Numbered from the stretch's first letter, positions 1 to 9,480 are shown. The stretch: 64,000 bases of DNA from Capilliphycus salinus (GCF_047276495.1 NZ_CP178543.1:6820001-6884000), one strand, 5' to 3'. Program-made: numbers and translations. Notes: a model not told the origin generated them from the sequence alone.

Positions 1-1775
1 CCCTCTCGACGGTTATACACGCCTTTAAAAATATTGGCAAAATGACGCAGAGTATCTGTATTGTTGTCGGTTTTCTTTAAAGATTGAATCGAAACCGTTG
101 CGACAATGGCGTTGGATAAGTTGCGATCAATAATCGTATATACACCTTCACAAAGACTATATAAAACACCCCGACTTTTTTGACCCGCATCTTGAATTAC
201 ATCTTCGGTAATTCGTTGTAAACGCCGAGAATAATGTTGATACTGTTGGGGTTCGGTGTTTTGAGCGTCAACAAACTGAACCGCATTTTCTTGAAAGTTT
301 CCTTGATAATGATTGGAATAATATTGAACCGTACATCGACCGCCATTTTCTTCAATTAAGTTAGAATTGGTATTGAGACAAAGTAAGCGATCATCACACA
401 AGGATTCGTTATTTTTAAACTTTTCGATAATATCAATATTCACCTGTTTTCGGGGACTAATATAGAAAAATAAAAATCCTTCATCTAGATGCTGTTTGAG
501 AAAGTCTACCAGAGCGGTTGTTTTTCCGATTCCAGGATTTCCGGTTAAAAATAGATAAGTTCCTGAACCCGTTAAAGCTTGTTGAATTAAGCGAGAATGA
601 GCTTGACGAAGGTTCATTGTTCCCGTCAATCCTAACGAGTTCATTAGTTCGGGAGGAACCTCCGCAATAATATTAAAAAAGTCATCAATTTTTTCATTAT
701 GAATTACCCAGTTACTTTCATCGGGAATAACCTTTAATAAGGATTTAATAAACTTTTTACCGTTAACAAAACTGCTCGCTGCTTTGCGTTGAATCACGTC
801 AATAACTTTACCACGAGCTTCGGTAATTTCGAGATTGCTAGAGTGTTCTTGATAGATCTCAGCACAAGTTTTTAGAAAACCCAAGTTATCGGGTTGAACA
901 GACATCGCACTCACCCCCCGATCCGTATAACCAAACACGTTAAACATCAGAGAATAGGACTCATTTAATAGCTGATTTTCTTGTAAAAATTCATAGAAAC
1001 TGTATGCGTAACTCGCAGCTTGAATAAGTTTAGAACTTTCTTTATCGTTTCGTTTAAAAGCGGTAAAATAGTCCTTGAGTTCAGGAGAAAATTTAACACC
1101 CAGTTCCTCACAGTTATCTCCCGTATCAATACTGAGTCCAGAAAAAACACTTTTTGAACGTAAATAAGCAATTTCACTCTTTAACAAACTTGTCTGAACT
1201 TCAATTAAATCTAAATTTTTAATATCTTCAGCAGACCGAACCGAAAAAACAGAAAGATCCACGCAGAGGATACGGTAACGCTTGCGATAGTTCAATAACA
1301 TCAAAGTATCCGCTCTTAAAAATTCTCCCCGTTCCTGATAACGACTGAAATTCAGTTTTTGATTGGGATTTTGAGGATTAAATTGAGATAAAAGCTCAAG
1401 ATATGTTTTTTGTTCTCCTTTGGGATTGGTACCCAAGCTGTTGTTATCGGAAAAATTACACTGATAGTAAAGAATTTCCAGTTTAGACAGCTTCCATTCC
1501 GTTGACTCCAGATATTCCCGAAAAAAGTTAAACCCCGAAAAAAAGCCTTTTTGTAGAAAGTATGCTGTCCATTTAGCGATAATTTCTGTATCTTGAGAAT
1601 TGATAATATTCGCTTTGGTTTCAATGGCTTTGCAAAGTTTAGGAAAACGCAAAGACTGAAGATCGGTTTGATACAAATCACCAAAATGATGGGTGATATT
1701 ATGTTGTTGAATATAGGCTAAAATCCCGATATTAAAACCCATCTCAAATAAATAGCCTAAATCTTCTGCAATCAT
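1..1775 (-). CDS. P-loop ATPase of unknown family, C-terminus beyond window edge
   Basis: This frame is open from an ATG at 1775 down to base 1, so at least 591 residues are visible and the C-terminus lies outside the window. A strong ribosome binding site (GGAGG, 7-8 nt before the ATG) fixes the start. Around residue 410 there is a clear Walker A motif, GNPGIGKTT, preceded by a hydrophobic strand (YLFLTG) and followed by a second strand (FLFFYISPRKQ), as in STAND/AAA-type and helicase-like P-loop NTPases. The first 400 residues match nothing I recognise. The gene lies 17 bp downstream of the 1014-residue gene on the same strand, so the two are almost certainly cotranscribed. Function is unknown; a two-component nucleic-acid or defence role is inference only. 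Confidence 0.8.
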   Translation of the reverse strand, partial: MIAEDLGYLFEMGFNIGILAYIQQHNITHHFGDLYQTDLQSLRFPKLCKAIETKANIINSQDTEIIAKWTAYFLQKGFFSGFNFFREYLESTEWKLSKLEILYYQCNFSDNNSLGTNPKGEQKTYLELLSQFNPQNPNQKLNFSRYQERGEFLRADTLMLLNYRKRYRILCVDLSVFSVRSAEDIKNLDLIEVQTSLLKSEIAYLRSKSVFSGLSIDTGDNCEELGVKFSPELKDYFTAFKRNDKESSKLIQAASYAYSFYEFLQENQLLNESYSLMFNVFGYTDRGVSAMSVQPDNLGFLKTCAEIYQEHSSNLEITEARGKVIDVIQRKAASSFVNGKKFIKSLLKVIPDESNWVIHNEKIDDFFNIIAEVPPELMNSLGLTGTMNLRQAHSRLIQQALTGSGTYLFLTGNPGIGKTTALVDFLKQHLDEGFLFFYISPRKQVNIDIIEKFKNNESLCDDRLLCLNTNSNLIEENGGRCTVQYYSNHYQGNFQENAVQFVDAQNTEPQQYQHYSRRLQRITEDVIQDAGQKSRGVLYSLCEGVYTIIDRNLSNAIVATVSIQSLKKTDNNTDTLRHFANIFKGVYNRRE

Positions 1776-1792
1776 GGTTGATAACCTCCTAT

Positions 1793-4700
1793 TTATACGT
1801 TTAATGCGCGTCTAACTTCCGTGAGAAATGCTAACAAATTGAACCGTGTCTTTTTGCTGATATGCGTAAAAATTGACAGCGCACTAACGGAATCATCACC
1901 AATAACATTTTCGTAGGGATCAAGCTTTAAACTGATGGTCGTTTTGTTTTGTTCATAGCGGGAAAAATGCAACAGGGTTAAAAACTGCAAAATCTCATTT
2001 TTGAGCGGATTATTATTTTGATCGGAAGTTTGATCATAAATCAAACCCAGACGAATATCTTGATCGTCTAAAATTCCCTCATTGTAAATATTGAGCAAGG
2101 TAGAATAAGAAATTACACCATTATAAAAGCGTTCATCTTTACCGACTTTTTTACCGTTAAACAGATTGAAGAAAACCACCGTTTTTTTGCTCGGATCATC
2201 AACTAAGTTAGTGAGTTCAGTCGTATCCTGGATATACAGCGAACTTTCTTTTCCTCCCCAATTAACCACATAATACTTATCAAAAAATACGGGATAAATT
2301 TTCAAATCTGTTTTATTTCCTTTTAAAGATTTTATCACGTTACTCGACATGAAAAATAGGGAGTCATTTTCTAAACTTTGAGTCAGGTTTAACGTGCTGG
2401 TGTAGGGAGTTTTCGCAATATACATAAAGTGTCGATATCCCTCAATATACAGTTTACTGACTTGATCGATAACAACTTGGGGAGATTGAAACATCTGTTG
2501 ATGTTCGTAGTTTGCTGAAAATGTGTTGTGAGTTTCTAAATGAACTTTACCATTTTCTAGACGTTGAATGGTAATCACTTCACCGAGTAAATTAGAGATT
2601 TTTTGATCGCTGCGAAAACTGGCGTCACTTTCCCGACTTGAAACAATGATAATTGCGAGTTTATCAATTGCAGAAATACTTGGTGTTTTTAACTCAGTGT
2701 TCCCCGTCTCAAACTGAAAATTTTTTGGAATAACTGAATAGAGAGAACTCAAAGCATTTTTAACTCTATAACTTTCATATTTGAGATTGCTGATTTTAAT
2801 TCCCTGGGAGTTAGAGAGATGATTCTCACTGAGTAAATGAGCGATAATTTTGGATAAGGATCTCAAAAATTCTTCGTCAAGACAAGAATTAGAGTGATTT
2901 TTCAGGTGAAGTCGCAAAATCGGAAGAAACAGGCGTTCTGAAGTTGCTTTTAGTAACGTTTTCAGAGCAATATAGGTGAGTAAAGAAAATGCGACTCGAT
3001 AGAAAAAAGCTTCGGGAGAATCGGGATTTTTGAAAATATTATTTTGGAGATTATTGTGATTGTAAGTCAGGAGGATTAAATTTCGTTTCTTGATAAAGTC
3101 TTCGTAAGTCTTTTTGGCGTTATCATTATTTAAGGATGCGATAACAATGGGTAAAGTTTTGAGGTTGGAAATGTCATACTCCATGCTAAAAGATTGACGA
3201 TCTTCAGTGGGATAATAGCGAATATCTTCAAAGGATATTTTTACAGGTAAAGTACAGAGATAGTTGCTATCAACATGGGGTTCTTGAATGGTAATGTATT
3301 TTAACGCTTTTCTCCCTCTCTCGCTAAAAACCGAGTCAAAAAAGCTCTGATTCTTGAAAACTGTTTCACAATCTAACGCCAGCAAACCCCTTTTTACTCC
3401 GATTTGCAGTTGATAGTCTTGTTTGTTTAAAATCTTTTTTTGTTTTAAAAAGTTTTGCAAAACTTGCTTTAAGCGTTCGACTTTGTTCTCTACTTTCAGA
3501 TTTAAGAAACCAGTTTTAATCGCCTTTAAAAGTTTGGCTTTTTGAGCTTCGTCAGAGCTTTTAAAGACGGGTAAGACTTTGTTTTCAAAAAACTCTGTTG
3601 GATTATAGTCAAGCTCAGATTGAAGATTGTATTTAGAATCTGCTATAGTTTTTGAACCAAAAATAAAACAATAAAGAAAGACTATTTTTAAAACTTTTTC
3701 TTTAAAATAATTCCCCCGCAAGGGATCGGCTATTCCTTGTTTGTGTTCTTCGCTATCGGGATCGAGTAAATTCAGATAATAATCTAAAACCGGAAGTTTT
3801 TGTTCTCCGTAAGCTTGAACGGTTCCCCCAAATTTTAACTTTAAACCCCAAATAAATTGACGTTCTCCACTGTCAATATCGGTGGTTTCTCCCAAGTTCC
3901 CTTCTATTATCGGAATTATCGGTAAAATATCTAAAGCTTCCGCTCGCGCAAATAAATCTCTGTAATTTACGGTTGTACCTTCGTAATTTAGTTGATAATA
4001 TCCATCATCTTTTTCCGGATCGTTCAGAAAATCTTCCATCAACCGCAACCGTCGAATTAAATCATCGAGTAAGTAAACCCCATGATTTTGATTGGGGTTT
4101 AGATGGCTGCGAATAAACTCCAGATATTTAATTTTTGCTTCTCGCTTCAGTTTTCCGACTGCTTCTGTATCCATCACTTGTCTGAGGTTGTGAAAGTCGG
4201 ATTTTTGGTCTTTAATCTGATCTTCAAGGATTTCGTTCAACTCCTCTAAATCATCTTCATCCGCGTTTTGAAATTGAGTATTAATATAGTTTTCTAGGCT
4301 CTTTTGTAATTGAGGTGAAAATTTGTGAATCTCTTCAACGGTAAGGGTTAATTTATGACATTTCAGCAAAGAATCGCTTCCATTTCGATGACGTTGCAAA
4401 CTTAATCGTTCTTTTTGTAAACCCTCACGGGAAGTAAAAGGATAGGTAAAACCGACTGTTTCTCTTTGTTTAAATGTGGATAAATTGCTGATTAATTTGC
4501 TAATTGCTGTTTCTACGGTTTGATGTTCTCCCACAGCAATTTTTAAGGATTCCTCCAAACGTTTGGCGATCTGACGAATTTGTTGTGCAAATTGTTCGGT
4601 TGAGTTAAAATTAATACTGGCGGATCGCACTCCCGAAGTTGATGTTAGTGGACTTGAAAGCTTTTTGGAGGTAGCCACTTGGTATGCAATTTGATCGAGA

Positions 4701-4837
4701 TCAATTCGCAAGCGATCGCCTTTTTCAGAGAATTTAAACGGATTATCTTTTTCTAACTGCTTCAGAATGTTTTTTAGGATGCTCTCATAGTCTAGGGGAG
4801 ACAGTTTATTTTGATGTTCTTCGATAATATTTGCCAC
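1793..4837 (-). CDS. Large uncharacterised protein (1014 aa), first gene of operon
   Basis: A 1014-residue soluble protein of no family I can name. Visible features: a charged N-terminal half with a predicted helical acidic stretch near residues 190-215 (NADEDDLEELNEILEDQ); a central region with Lys-rich helices (ENKVERLKQVLQNFLKQKK); and a C-terminal third, from about residue 720, with alternating hydrophobic strands (LAIIIVSSRESD, HFMYIAKTPY, IYPVFFDKYYVV, TVVFFNLFNG, IRLGLIYDQ) suggesting a Rossmann- or RNase H-like alpha/beta fold. No signal peptide, clear membrane segment or P-loop is seen. It heads an operon with the P-loop ATPase downstream, and a sigma70-type promoter lies about 100 bp upstream. 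A PIWI-like C-terminal fold was considered, but no catalytic tetrad could be assigned by eye. Confidence 0.8.
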   Translation of the reverse strand: MANIIEEHQNKLSPLDYESILKNILKQLEKDNPFKFSEKGDRLRIDLDQIAYQVATSKKLSSPLTSTSGVRSASINFNSTEQFAQQIRQIAKRLEESLKIAVGEHQTVETAISKLISNLSTFKQRETVGFTYPFTSREGLQKERLSLQRHRNGSDSLLKCHKLTLTVEEIHKFSPQLQKSLENYINTQFQNADEDDLEELNEILEDQIKDQKSDFHNLRQVMDTEAVGKLKREAKIKYLEFIRSHLNPNQNHGVYLLDDLIRRLRLMEDFLNDPEKDDGYYQLNYEGTTVNYRDLFARAEALDILPIIPIIEGNLGETTDIDSGERQFIWGLKLKFGGTVQAYGEQKLPVLDYYLNLLDPDSEEHKQGIADPLRGNYFKEKVLKIVFLYCFIFGSKTIADSKYNLQSELDYNPTEFFENKVLPVFKSSDEAQKAKLLKAIKTGFLNLKVENKVERLKQVLQNFLKQKKILNKQDYQLQIGVKRGLLALDCETVFKNQSFFDSVFSERGRKALKYITIQEPHVDSNYLCTLPVKISFEDIRYYPTEDRQSFSMEYDISNLKTLPIVIASLNNDNAKKTYEDFIKKRNLILLTYNHNNLQNNIFKNPDSPEAFFYRVAFSLLTYIALKTLLKATSERLFLPILRLHLKNHSNSCLDEEFLRSLSKIIAHLLSENHLSNSQGIKISNLKYESYRVKNALSSLYSVIPKNFQFETGNTELKTPSISAIDKLAIIIVSSRESDASFRSDQKISNLLGEVITIQRLENGKVHLETHNTFSANYEHQQMFQSPQVVIDQVSKLYIEGYRHFMYIAKTPYTSTLNLTQSLENDSLFFMSSNVIKSLKGNKTDLKIYPVFFDKYYVVNWGGKESSLYIQDTTELTNLVDDPSKKTVVFFNLFNGKKVGKDERFYNGVISYSTLLNIYNEGILDDQDIRLGLIYDQTSDQNNNPLKNEILQFLTLLHFSRYEQNKTTISLKLDPYENVIGDDSVSALSIFTHISKKTRFNLLAFLTEVRRALNV

Positions 4838-4939
4838 GTTTTTTTCTCACAACTAAATTTCTAAACAGAACCGCCAAGGAGTCGCTGAAAAGTAACTCCC
4901 AATCAAGGTTTTTTTGAATTGTTGTGAAGCTCTGAAATT

Positions 4940-4968
4940 AATTTAGCATAAGAAATAGGGGTTGACAA
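4940..4968 (-). promoter_or_regulatory. Sigma70-type promoter for the 1014-aa/ATPase operon
   Basis: Read on the minus strand there is TTGTCA, 17 bp, then TAAATT, a close match to a vegetative -35/-10 pair. Transcription would start near 4932, giving a leader of about 95 nt before the ATG at 4837. No operator-like palindrome is evident beside it. Confidence 0.5.
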
Positions 4969-5298
4969 GCAACTCAAATTAATCTACTCTGGTCACTTAT
5001 GTTGTTGTATAATTGGAGAAATTTAGAGAGTAATCTTATCAACAAAAATTGAAATATTGAGATCAAAAAATTATAGTTCAATTTCACGATTTAGAAAAAA
5101 ATTAAAAAATCAGAATAACTAAACCGAATAATAATTGATAATTTAGATTGATAATTTAGAATTGAATAAAAACCTGTTTCTAGCGGGGTGGGGTGCGTCA
5201 AACCCGCTCCTGTAAAAGTTGAGAACGCTTGGACGATCAAACGCACCCGATGATGAGATTTCCCTTGAATTTGTGGGTTTTTTTTGGCTTGTTTTCGA
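4969..5298. other. AT-rich intergenic stretch without a supported gene
   Basis: This is the spacer between the cysH stop and the promoter of the two-gene operon. It is AT-rich, with local near-repeats such as TTGATAATTTAGA twice near 5136-5162, and a G+C-rich patch near 5180-5250 carrying an imperfect inverted pair, GGGTGCGTCAAA and TCAAACGCACCC. Short reading frames crossing it have no ribosome binding site or family resemblance. Confidence 0.4.
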
Positions 5299-6132
5299 CT
5301 ACAATGAACTCGAATCCAAACTCTTAGCTTCATCCTCAGTTTTGGGCAAATGTAAGCCGCATTCTTGTTTTAAACCTCGGAAACGGGTATCGCGTTCGTT
5401 CGTATCGCTTGCGGTTATAGGACGGCTAGAATGCCAGTCTCCAACGGTAGCATAACCGAGATCAAAATAAGGATGATAGGGTAAATCATGGGCTTCAAGA
5501 TATTTGTAGACATCCTTAGAACTCCAAGATAAAATCGGATAAATCTTGTAGTGATTGGACTGCATTTCAACTCGACGTAAAGTTTTGCGGTGTTCCGTTT
5601 GATTGGATCGCAGTCCCGCTAACCAAGCCGTTGCATTAAGTTCTTGCAAAGCCCGTTGCATCGGTTCAACTTTGCGGATATAATCGTAACGATTGAAAGC
5701 TTCGATGTCTTCTTTTTCCCAAAGGCGACCGTACAAAGCCTCCATTCTCGCCGGACTAATAACAGACTGATAAACTTTCAGATTGAGATTTAAGCGTTGA
5801 GTTAATTGTTCGGCAAAAATATAAGTCTCCGCAGGTAAATAGCCCGTATCGATCCAAATAATTGGAATATCTGGTAAAATTTGAGTGACCAGATGTAGCA
5901 TGACGGCAGACTGAATTCCAAAACTGGTACTCATCACCAAACCATCCCCAAAGGTATCACCCGCCCACTGTACGATCTGACTGGCTTCGGCTTCCTCAAG
6001 CTGTTGGTTAACGGTGTCGAGGTTGAGGTTTGGGGTCGGGGAAATGGCTTTTCCTTCTCCATTGGTTTTTGGGGGAAGTGAAGATCCAGTTCGTCCGTTA
6101 AGATGAGTATCAACTAAATTCAGGTTTGGCAT
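5299..6132 (-). CDS. cysH: Phosphoadenylyl-sulfate (PAPS) reductase, thioredoxin-dependent
   Basis: CysH reduces PAPS to sulfite in assimilatory sulfate reduction in the cytoplasm. The 277-residue protein has the N-type ATP-pyrophosphatase PP-loop (STSFG, residues 68-72), the substrate-binding segment WLAGLRSNQTEHR, and the C-terminal catalytic ECGLH with one cysteine near residue 258. The paired CC motifs of Fe-S APS reductases are absent, so the substrate should be PAPS. The frame stays open to 6423, but the start at 6132 is preferred: it has AGGAG 6 nt upstream and the family begins near here, whereas the extra 97 residues look non-coding. The first 40 residues form a variable extension. 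Monocistronic. Confidence 0.9.
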   Translation of the reverse strand: MPNLNLVDTHLNGRTGSSLPPKTNGEGKAISPTPNLNLDTVNQQLEEAEASQIVQWAGDTFGDGLVMSTSFGIQSAVMLHLVTQILPDIPIIWIDTGYLPAETYIFAEQLTQRLNLNLKVYQSVISPARMEALYGRLWEKEDIEAFNRYDYIRKVEPMQRALQELNATAWLAGLRSNQTEHRKTLRRVEMQSNHYKIYPILSWSSKDVYKYLEAHDLPYHPYFDLGYATVGDWHSSRPITASDTNERDTRFRGLKQECGLHLPKTEDEAKSLDSSSL

Positions 6133-6839
6133 GGTTCTCCTGGTTCGCTTCGCTCTAAATATTGTCTGAAATTTTACGGACTTTTGGATCATCCTCAATA
6201 GGGAGTTAACTCCAGATGCCGATCGGTCCGTTTGTGTGACAGCATTACAACTGCGGAGAACTGTGACTGTTCTCCAGAGTAGCCGGAACAATTTCAGATG
6301 GTTGTACAAGCATATCAATATACTTCCTAATTTTACAGCAAATATTACAGTCTTTTTCAAGAGAGTTTTCAACACTTGATCGGGGTAAATTAACCGAAAA
6401 TCCCCCAAGAATATGATTTTCAAGAGTTCCTCTGCGATCGCGGTTGTTGGCGGAACTGACCGACAAGAATGGAGGTAAAATCAGCTTCACTTATTGATGT
6501 CAAAGGACGATCGCGTGAAATTCAGAAGTTTAAGAGTCGGGACGAGGGGGGAATATTTGATTCTTAAGACTTTTTAGAGATTTGAAAAGGGCCGAGGTAA
6601 AAATTTATGATTTGGGGAATCAGCGCTGTTTTTATTAGAGCAAAATTCGCCAAAACTTGCAAGTTCATTCTGAACAAAATTTAAGATTTAGGAGTGATGC
6701 TATCTAAAAATTGACAGTCAGCATTTGTGAGTTCCCCGAGAGAAGTTAACCAAAAATTACAATTTTAAAAATAATTTCAAACAAAGGAAGCCAACAAGAT
6801 AGACTAACGAATAGAGAAAATTAGTTTAATATCCCTTCT
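6133..6839. other. Long intergenic region upstream of cysH
   Basis: About 700 bp between the divergent cysH and the 130-aa gene. It includes a perfect 7-bp inverted repeat with a 7-nt loop (GGAGAAC/GTTCTCC, 6255-6275) about 120 bp upstream of the cysH start, which could be an operator or an RNA hairpin in the cysH leader, and a HIP1 octamer at 6434-6441. I see no convincing gene here. Confidence 0.4.
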
Positions 6840-7232
6840 ATGAGACCCAAAATTAAAGATCAAGTCGCTTGGCAACAGGCAGAATTACTCATGCAACCCG
6901 TTTTAATCCGACTCCTCGACAACATCCGAAAAAAGCTAGAAGAATCAGTCTGGAAAGGAACCTACCACAATACACAAACTCCCTATCCGGGATATCGACT
7001 CGATCTTCAACACAACGATCAACAAGTAAGTTTAGATGTCTGGGAATTATGTTATCAAGTTTGTTTCAAAAATTATCAACCCACCCACGCTCCCCAAGAA
7101 AGTCTAGAGGTGGAAATTGATACCAGTTTAATCGATGAAACCGGAGATGTAGACTGGAATCGGGTTGATGAAAAAGCCCGGATGATAATTGACCAATCTT
7201 TTGATAACCTCTCCAACGAAGTCGGCGAATAA
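6840..7232 (+). CDS. Conserved-looking small acidic protein, unknown function
   Basis: A 130-residue soluble protein of no recognised family. The N-terminal 50 residues look helical (QQAELLMQPVLIRLLDNIRKKLEES), followed by a Tyr/Trp-rich segment (YPGYRLDLQHNDQQVSLDVWELCYQVCF) and an acidic C-terminus (DETGDVDWNRVDEKAR). No signal peptide or membrane segment. Codon use is like the flanking genes, and the ATG at 6840 directly starts a domain-like sequence, which argues for a real gene. Its ribosome binding site is weak. It is followed by a dispersed GGGCGGGTT repeat element. Probably a cyanobacterial conserved hypothetical protein. Confidence 0.65.
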   Translation: MRPKIKDQVAWQQAELLMQPVLIRLLDNIRKKLEESVWKGTYHNTQTPYPGYRLDLQHNDQQVSLDVWELCYQVCFKNYQPTHAPQESLEVEIDTSLIDETGDVDWNRVDEKARMIIDQSFDNLSNEVGE

Positions 7233-7239
7233 CAATAAA

Positions 7240-7293
7240 GGCGGGTTCACCTCAATTTTCAATTTTCCGAAAAAATATTAATAAACCCGCCCT
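7240..7293. repeat. Dispersed inverted-end repeat element (GGCGGGTT...AACCCGCC)
   Basis: A 54-bp element opening with GGCGGGTTCA and closing with TAAACCCGCC, with an AT-rich interior. It belongs to the family that recurs throughout the window. It lies just after the stop of the 130-aa gene and could fold as a hairpin and act as a terminator. Confidence 0.7.
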
Positions 7294-7402
7294 CAACAAT
7301 TGAGGGAAACAACCAATCGTTATACACTAGAAATGATCGCTTAAAACGATCGCCTGTTAACACCATTTGCTCAACTCAACCTCGATCCTCAAAAACTCAA
7401 CC

Positions 7403-8455
7403 ATGACCATTCAAACTTTACGTGAAATTCAAGCCGTCCAAGGGGCTAAACTCGAAGAATCTACAAGCATTCCCCTCAGTTTTGGCAACGATACAGAAGC
7501 GATCGCCGCCACTCAAACGGGCGTTGCTTTATGCGATCGTTCCCACTGGGGACTGCTGCAAATTTCCGATGAAGATCGGCTGCGATTTTTACACAACCAA
7601 AGTACAAATAACATTCAATCTTTGCAACCCGGACAGGGATGCGATAGCGTGTTTGTCAGTTCTACAGCCCGTACCATTGATTTAACCACGCTTTATGTTA
7701 CCGAAGACGGGGTTTTAGTGTTAGTTTCGCCGAACCGTCGTCAGATGTTAATCGACTGGTTAGATCGGTATATTTTCCCAATGGATCGGGTAGAATTAAA
7801 AGATATTAGCGCTCAAAATGTTATTTTCAGTTTACTCGGTCCCGAAAGCGATCAACTGTTAGAAAAATTAGGAATAACGCCCCTAACAGATAAACCTTAC
7901 GCCAGCCATAAACAAGTTGAAATAGACAATATCCCGGTAAGAATAGCGGTTGGAAGCGGCTTAGTTACACCCGGATATACATTAATTGTATCGGTTGATC
8001 GTGCCGTTTCTTTGTGGAAAACTTTAATCGAAGCGGGAGTTATTCCGATGGGAAATCGCGTCTGGGAACAGCTTCGCATCAAAGAAGGAAGACCCGTTCC
8101 CGATTTTGAACTGACCGATGATTATAATCCTTTAGAAGCGGGATTATGGAAAACCATTTCTTTTGAAAAAGGATGTTATATTGGTCAAGAAACTATCGCC
8201 CGTTTAAACACTTATAAAGGAGTAAAACAGCGACTTTGGGGACTGAAGTTAAATGCACCCGTCGCCGTCGGAACCGAAATCAAAGTTGAGGATCAAAAAG
8301 TCGGTAAACTCACCAGTTTGATCGAAACAGAAGAAGGATTTTTCGGGTTGGGTTATATTCGCAGCAAAGCCGGCGGAAAGGGTTTAAAAGTAAAAGTCGC
8401 AGAGGTAGAAGCGGAAGTGGTAGAAGTTCCCTTTTTAACCCATCCGGCGGAGTAG
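7403..8455 (+). CDS. ygfZ: YgfZ/GcvT-like folate-binding protein
   Basis: A 350-residue tetrahydrofolate-binding protein of the YgfZ/IBA57 family, which supports assembly or repair of certain Fe-S enzymes. The diagnostic motif KGCYIGQE lies near residues 255-262, followed by the family's typical turn (KGVKQRLWGL) and a C-terminal beta domain. The N-terminal GcvT-like portion includes DRSHWGLLQISDEDRLRFLHNQSTN. A GcvT glycine-cleavage role is unlikely because the Cys-containing YgfZ motif is intact. An in-frame ATG at 7367 is rejected because homologues begin near MTIQTLREIQ, at 7403. Monocistronic. Confidence 0.88.
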   Translation: MTIQTLREIQAVQGAKLEESTSIPLSFGNDTEAIAATQTGVALCDRSHWGLLQISDEDRLRFLHNQSTNNIQSLQPGQGCDSVFVSSTARTIDLTTLYVTEDGVLVLVSPNRRQMLIDWLDRYIFPMDRVELKDISAQNVIFSLLGPESDQLLEKLGITPLTDKPYASHKQVEIDNIPVRIAVGSGLVTPGYTLIVSVDRAVSLWKTLIEAGVIPMGNRVWEQLRIKEGRPVPDFELTDDYNPLEAGLWKTISFEKGCYIGQETIARLNTYKGVKQRLWGLKLNAPVAVGTEIKVEDQKVGKLTSLIETEEGFFGLGYIRSKAGGKGLKVKVAEVEAEVVEVPFLTHPAE

Positions 8456-8890
8456 AATAGGGGGAGGAGAAAGAAGGCGAAAAAATCACTTCTTTCTCTT
8501 TCGATTTAATAGAAGATCTGGTTGCTTAATGGGTGTTATGGGGCGGGTTTAAACAGTAAACAAGTACAGTGCAGTAAAGAGTTAATAGTTAACAGTAACA
8601 TAAAAAAGATGATACCTGAAAACTTTAATAGGGGCGGATTTATATCAGTTGTCTGTGTTTGAACATAAATAATTGCTGAACCCGCCCCTACGCTTTAAAT
8701 TATTGATGAGTTGGATATCAGTTCAATAATTGATAATTAATAATGGATAATGGATAATTAACTCGACCATTATGAAGAGGATTGATAGAGAGGAAATAAT
8801 TTTTCTTTTTTCTCCTTGAAAGGAGAGGTCTTAAACCTCATTAATTAATGATCAATTATCAATTGTCAATTATCGATTCATAAATAACCG
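8456..8890. repeat. Intergenic repeats: half and full GGGCGGGTT elements, AT-rich inverted repeats
   Basis: This gap holds a lone GGGGCGGGTTTAAAC end near 8542, a complete element at 8631-8688 (GGGGCGGATT to AACCCGCCCC), and AT-rich arrays around 8725-8760 and 8840-8880 (ATAATTGATAATTA, ATCAATTATCAATTG) that can pair with each other. No gene is visible. The AT-rich part may act as a bidirectional terminator between the convergent genes. Confidence 0.6.
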
Positions 8891-9184
8891 CTAATTTCGT
8901 TGAGCAAATTTTGCATAAAGCAAAGCTTTAACCGGTTCTCCCCCATACAAATGATATTCAATAATAGTCGGAACTTCATCCGGTTGAACGCGATCATACC
9001 AGATTTCTTCCGGTAAAATAATGACCATCGGCCCATTGCCACATTGTCCCAAACATCCTGTCGCTTCGATAGTAACATCGAGAATCGATTCGGCTTTAAA
9101 TGCAGCTAAAACTTGAACAGAACCTTGTTTTCGACAAGTGCGATTTTGACAAACCAGAACTTTTTTAGAAGATAAACGTGCCAT
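8891..9184 (-). CDS. Thioredoxin-like [2Fe-2S] ferredoxin
   Basis: A 97-residue protein of the thioredoxin-fold [2Fe-2S] ferredoxin family, related to Shethna-type ferredoxin and the NuoE C-terminal domain. The four cluster ligands are visible as Cys12, Cys17, Cys44 and Cys48 (CQNRTC and GCLGQCGNGP). A hydrophobic strand, MVIILPEEIWYDRV, follows as in the family. The protein is cytosolic. Its electron-transfer partner cannot be inferred from the neighbours. The ATG at 9184 begins directly at the conserved domain. Length agrees with cyanobacterial family members. Confidence 0.85.
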   Translation of the reverse strand: MARLSSKKVLVCQNRTCRKQGSVQVLAAFKAESILDVTIEATGCLGQCGNGPMVIILPEEIWYDRVQPDEVPTIIEYHLYGGEPVKALLYAKFAQRN

Positions 9185-9283
9185 AATTAATAATTTTAAT
9201 CCAAATTTTTTGACTCTTTGCAGTTAATGAATTCTGGGGGTGTATTGATCCAGTGAACAGTCAATCGTGAACAGTGTAATCGA

Positions 9284-9338
9284 GGCGGGTTTAACTCAAT
9301 CTTGGAGTAGTCCTCAAAATCTGGGTAGAACCCGCCCC
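9284..9338. repeat. Dispersed inverted-end repeat, GGAGTAGTC subfamily
   Basis: Starts GGCGGGTTTAACTCAATC, contains the core TTGGAGTAGTCCTCAAAATC, and ends GAACCCGCCCCTAC. The core is shared with copies at 18296, 36189, 36270 and 56092 (the last with some divergence). A further AACCCGCCC end lies near 9360. Confidence 0.75.
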
Positions 9339-9480
9339 TACAACAAGGATAACTATTCCGAACCCGCCCTTACCCATCATTATAAACGATGAATCTAACC
9401 GAATAGATTTAATGAGTATTAAGACTAAAACTGATGATTTATACTCAATGAAATCGAGCAAAAACGGCAGTTGAAATTTT

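Noticed and set aside
1793..4837. Argonaute/PIWI assignment for the 1014-aa protein
   Set aside because: The C-terminal strand pattern is suggestive, but no DEDX catalytic residues, MID motif or PAZ-like region could be identified by eye.
6133..6423. N-terminal extension of the cysH frame
   Set aside because: The 97 extra residues are non-conserved and the ATG at 6132 has a good ribosome binding site at the family's usual start.
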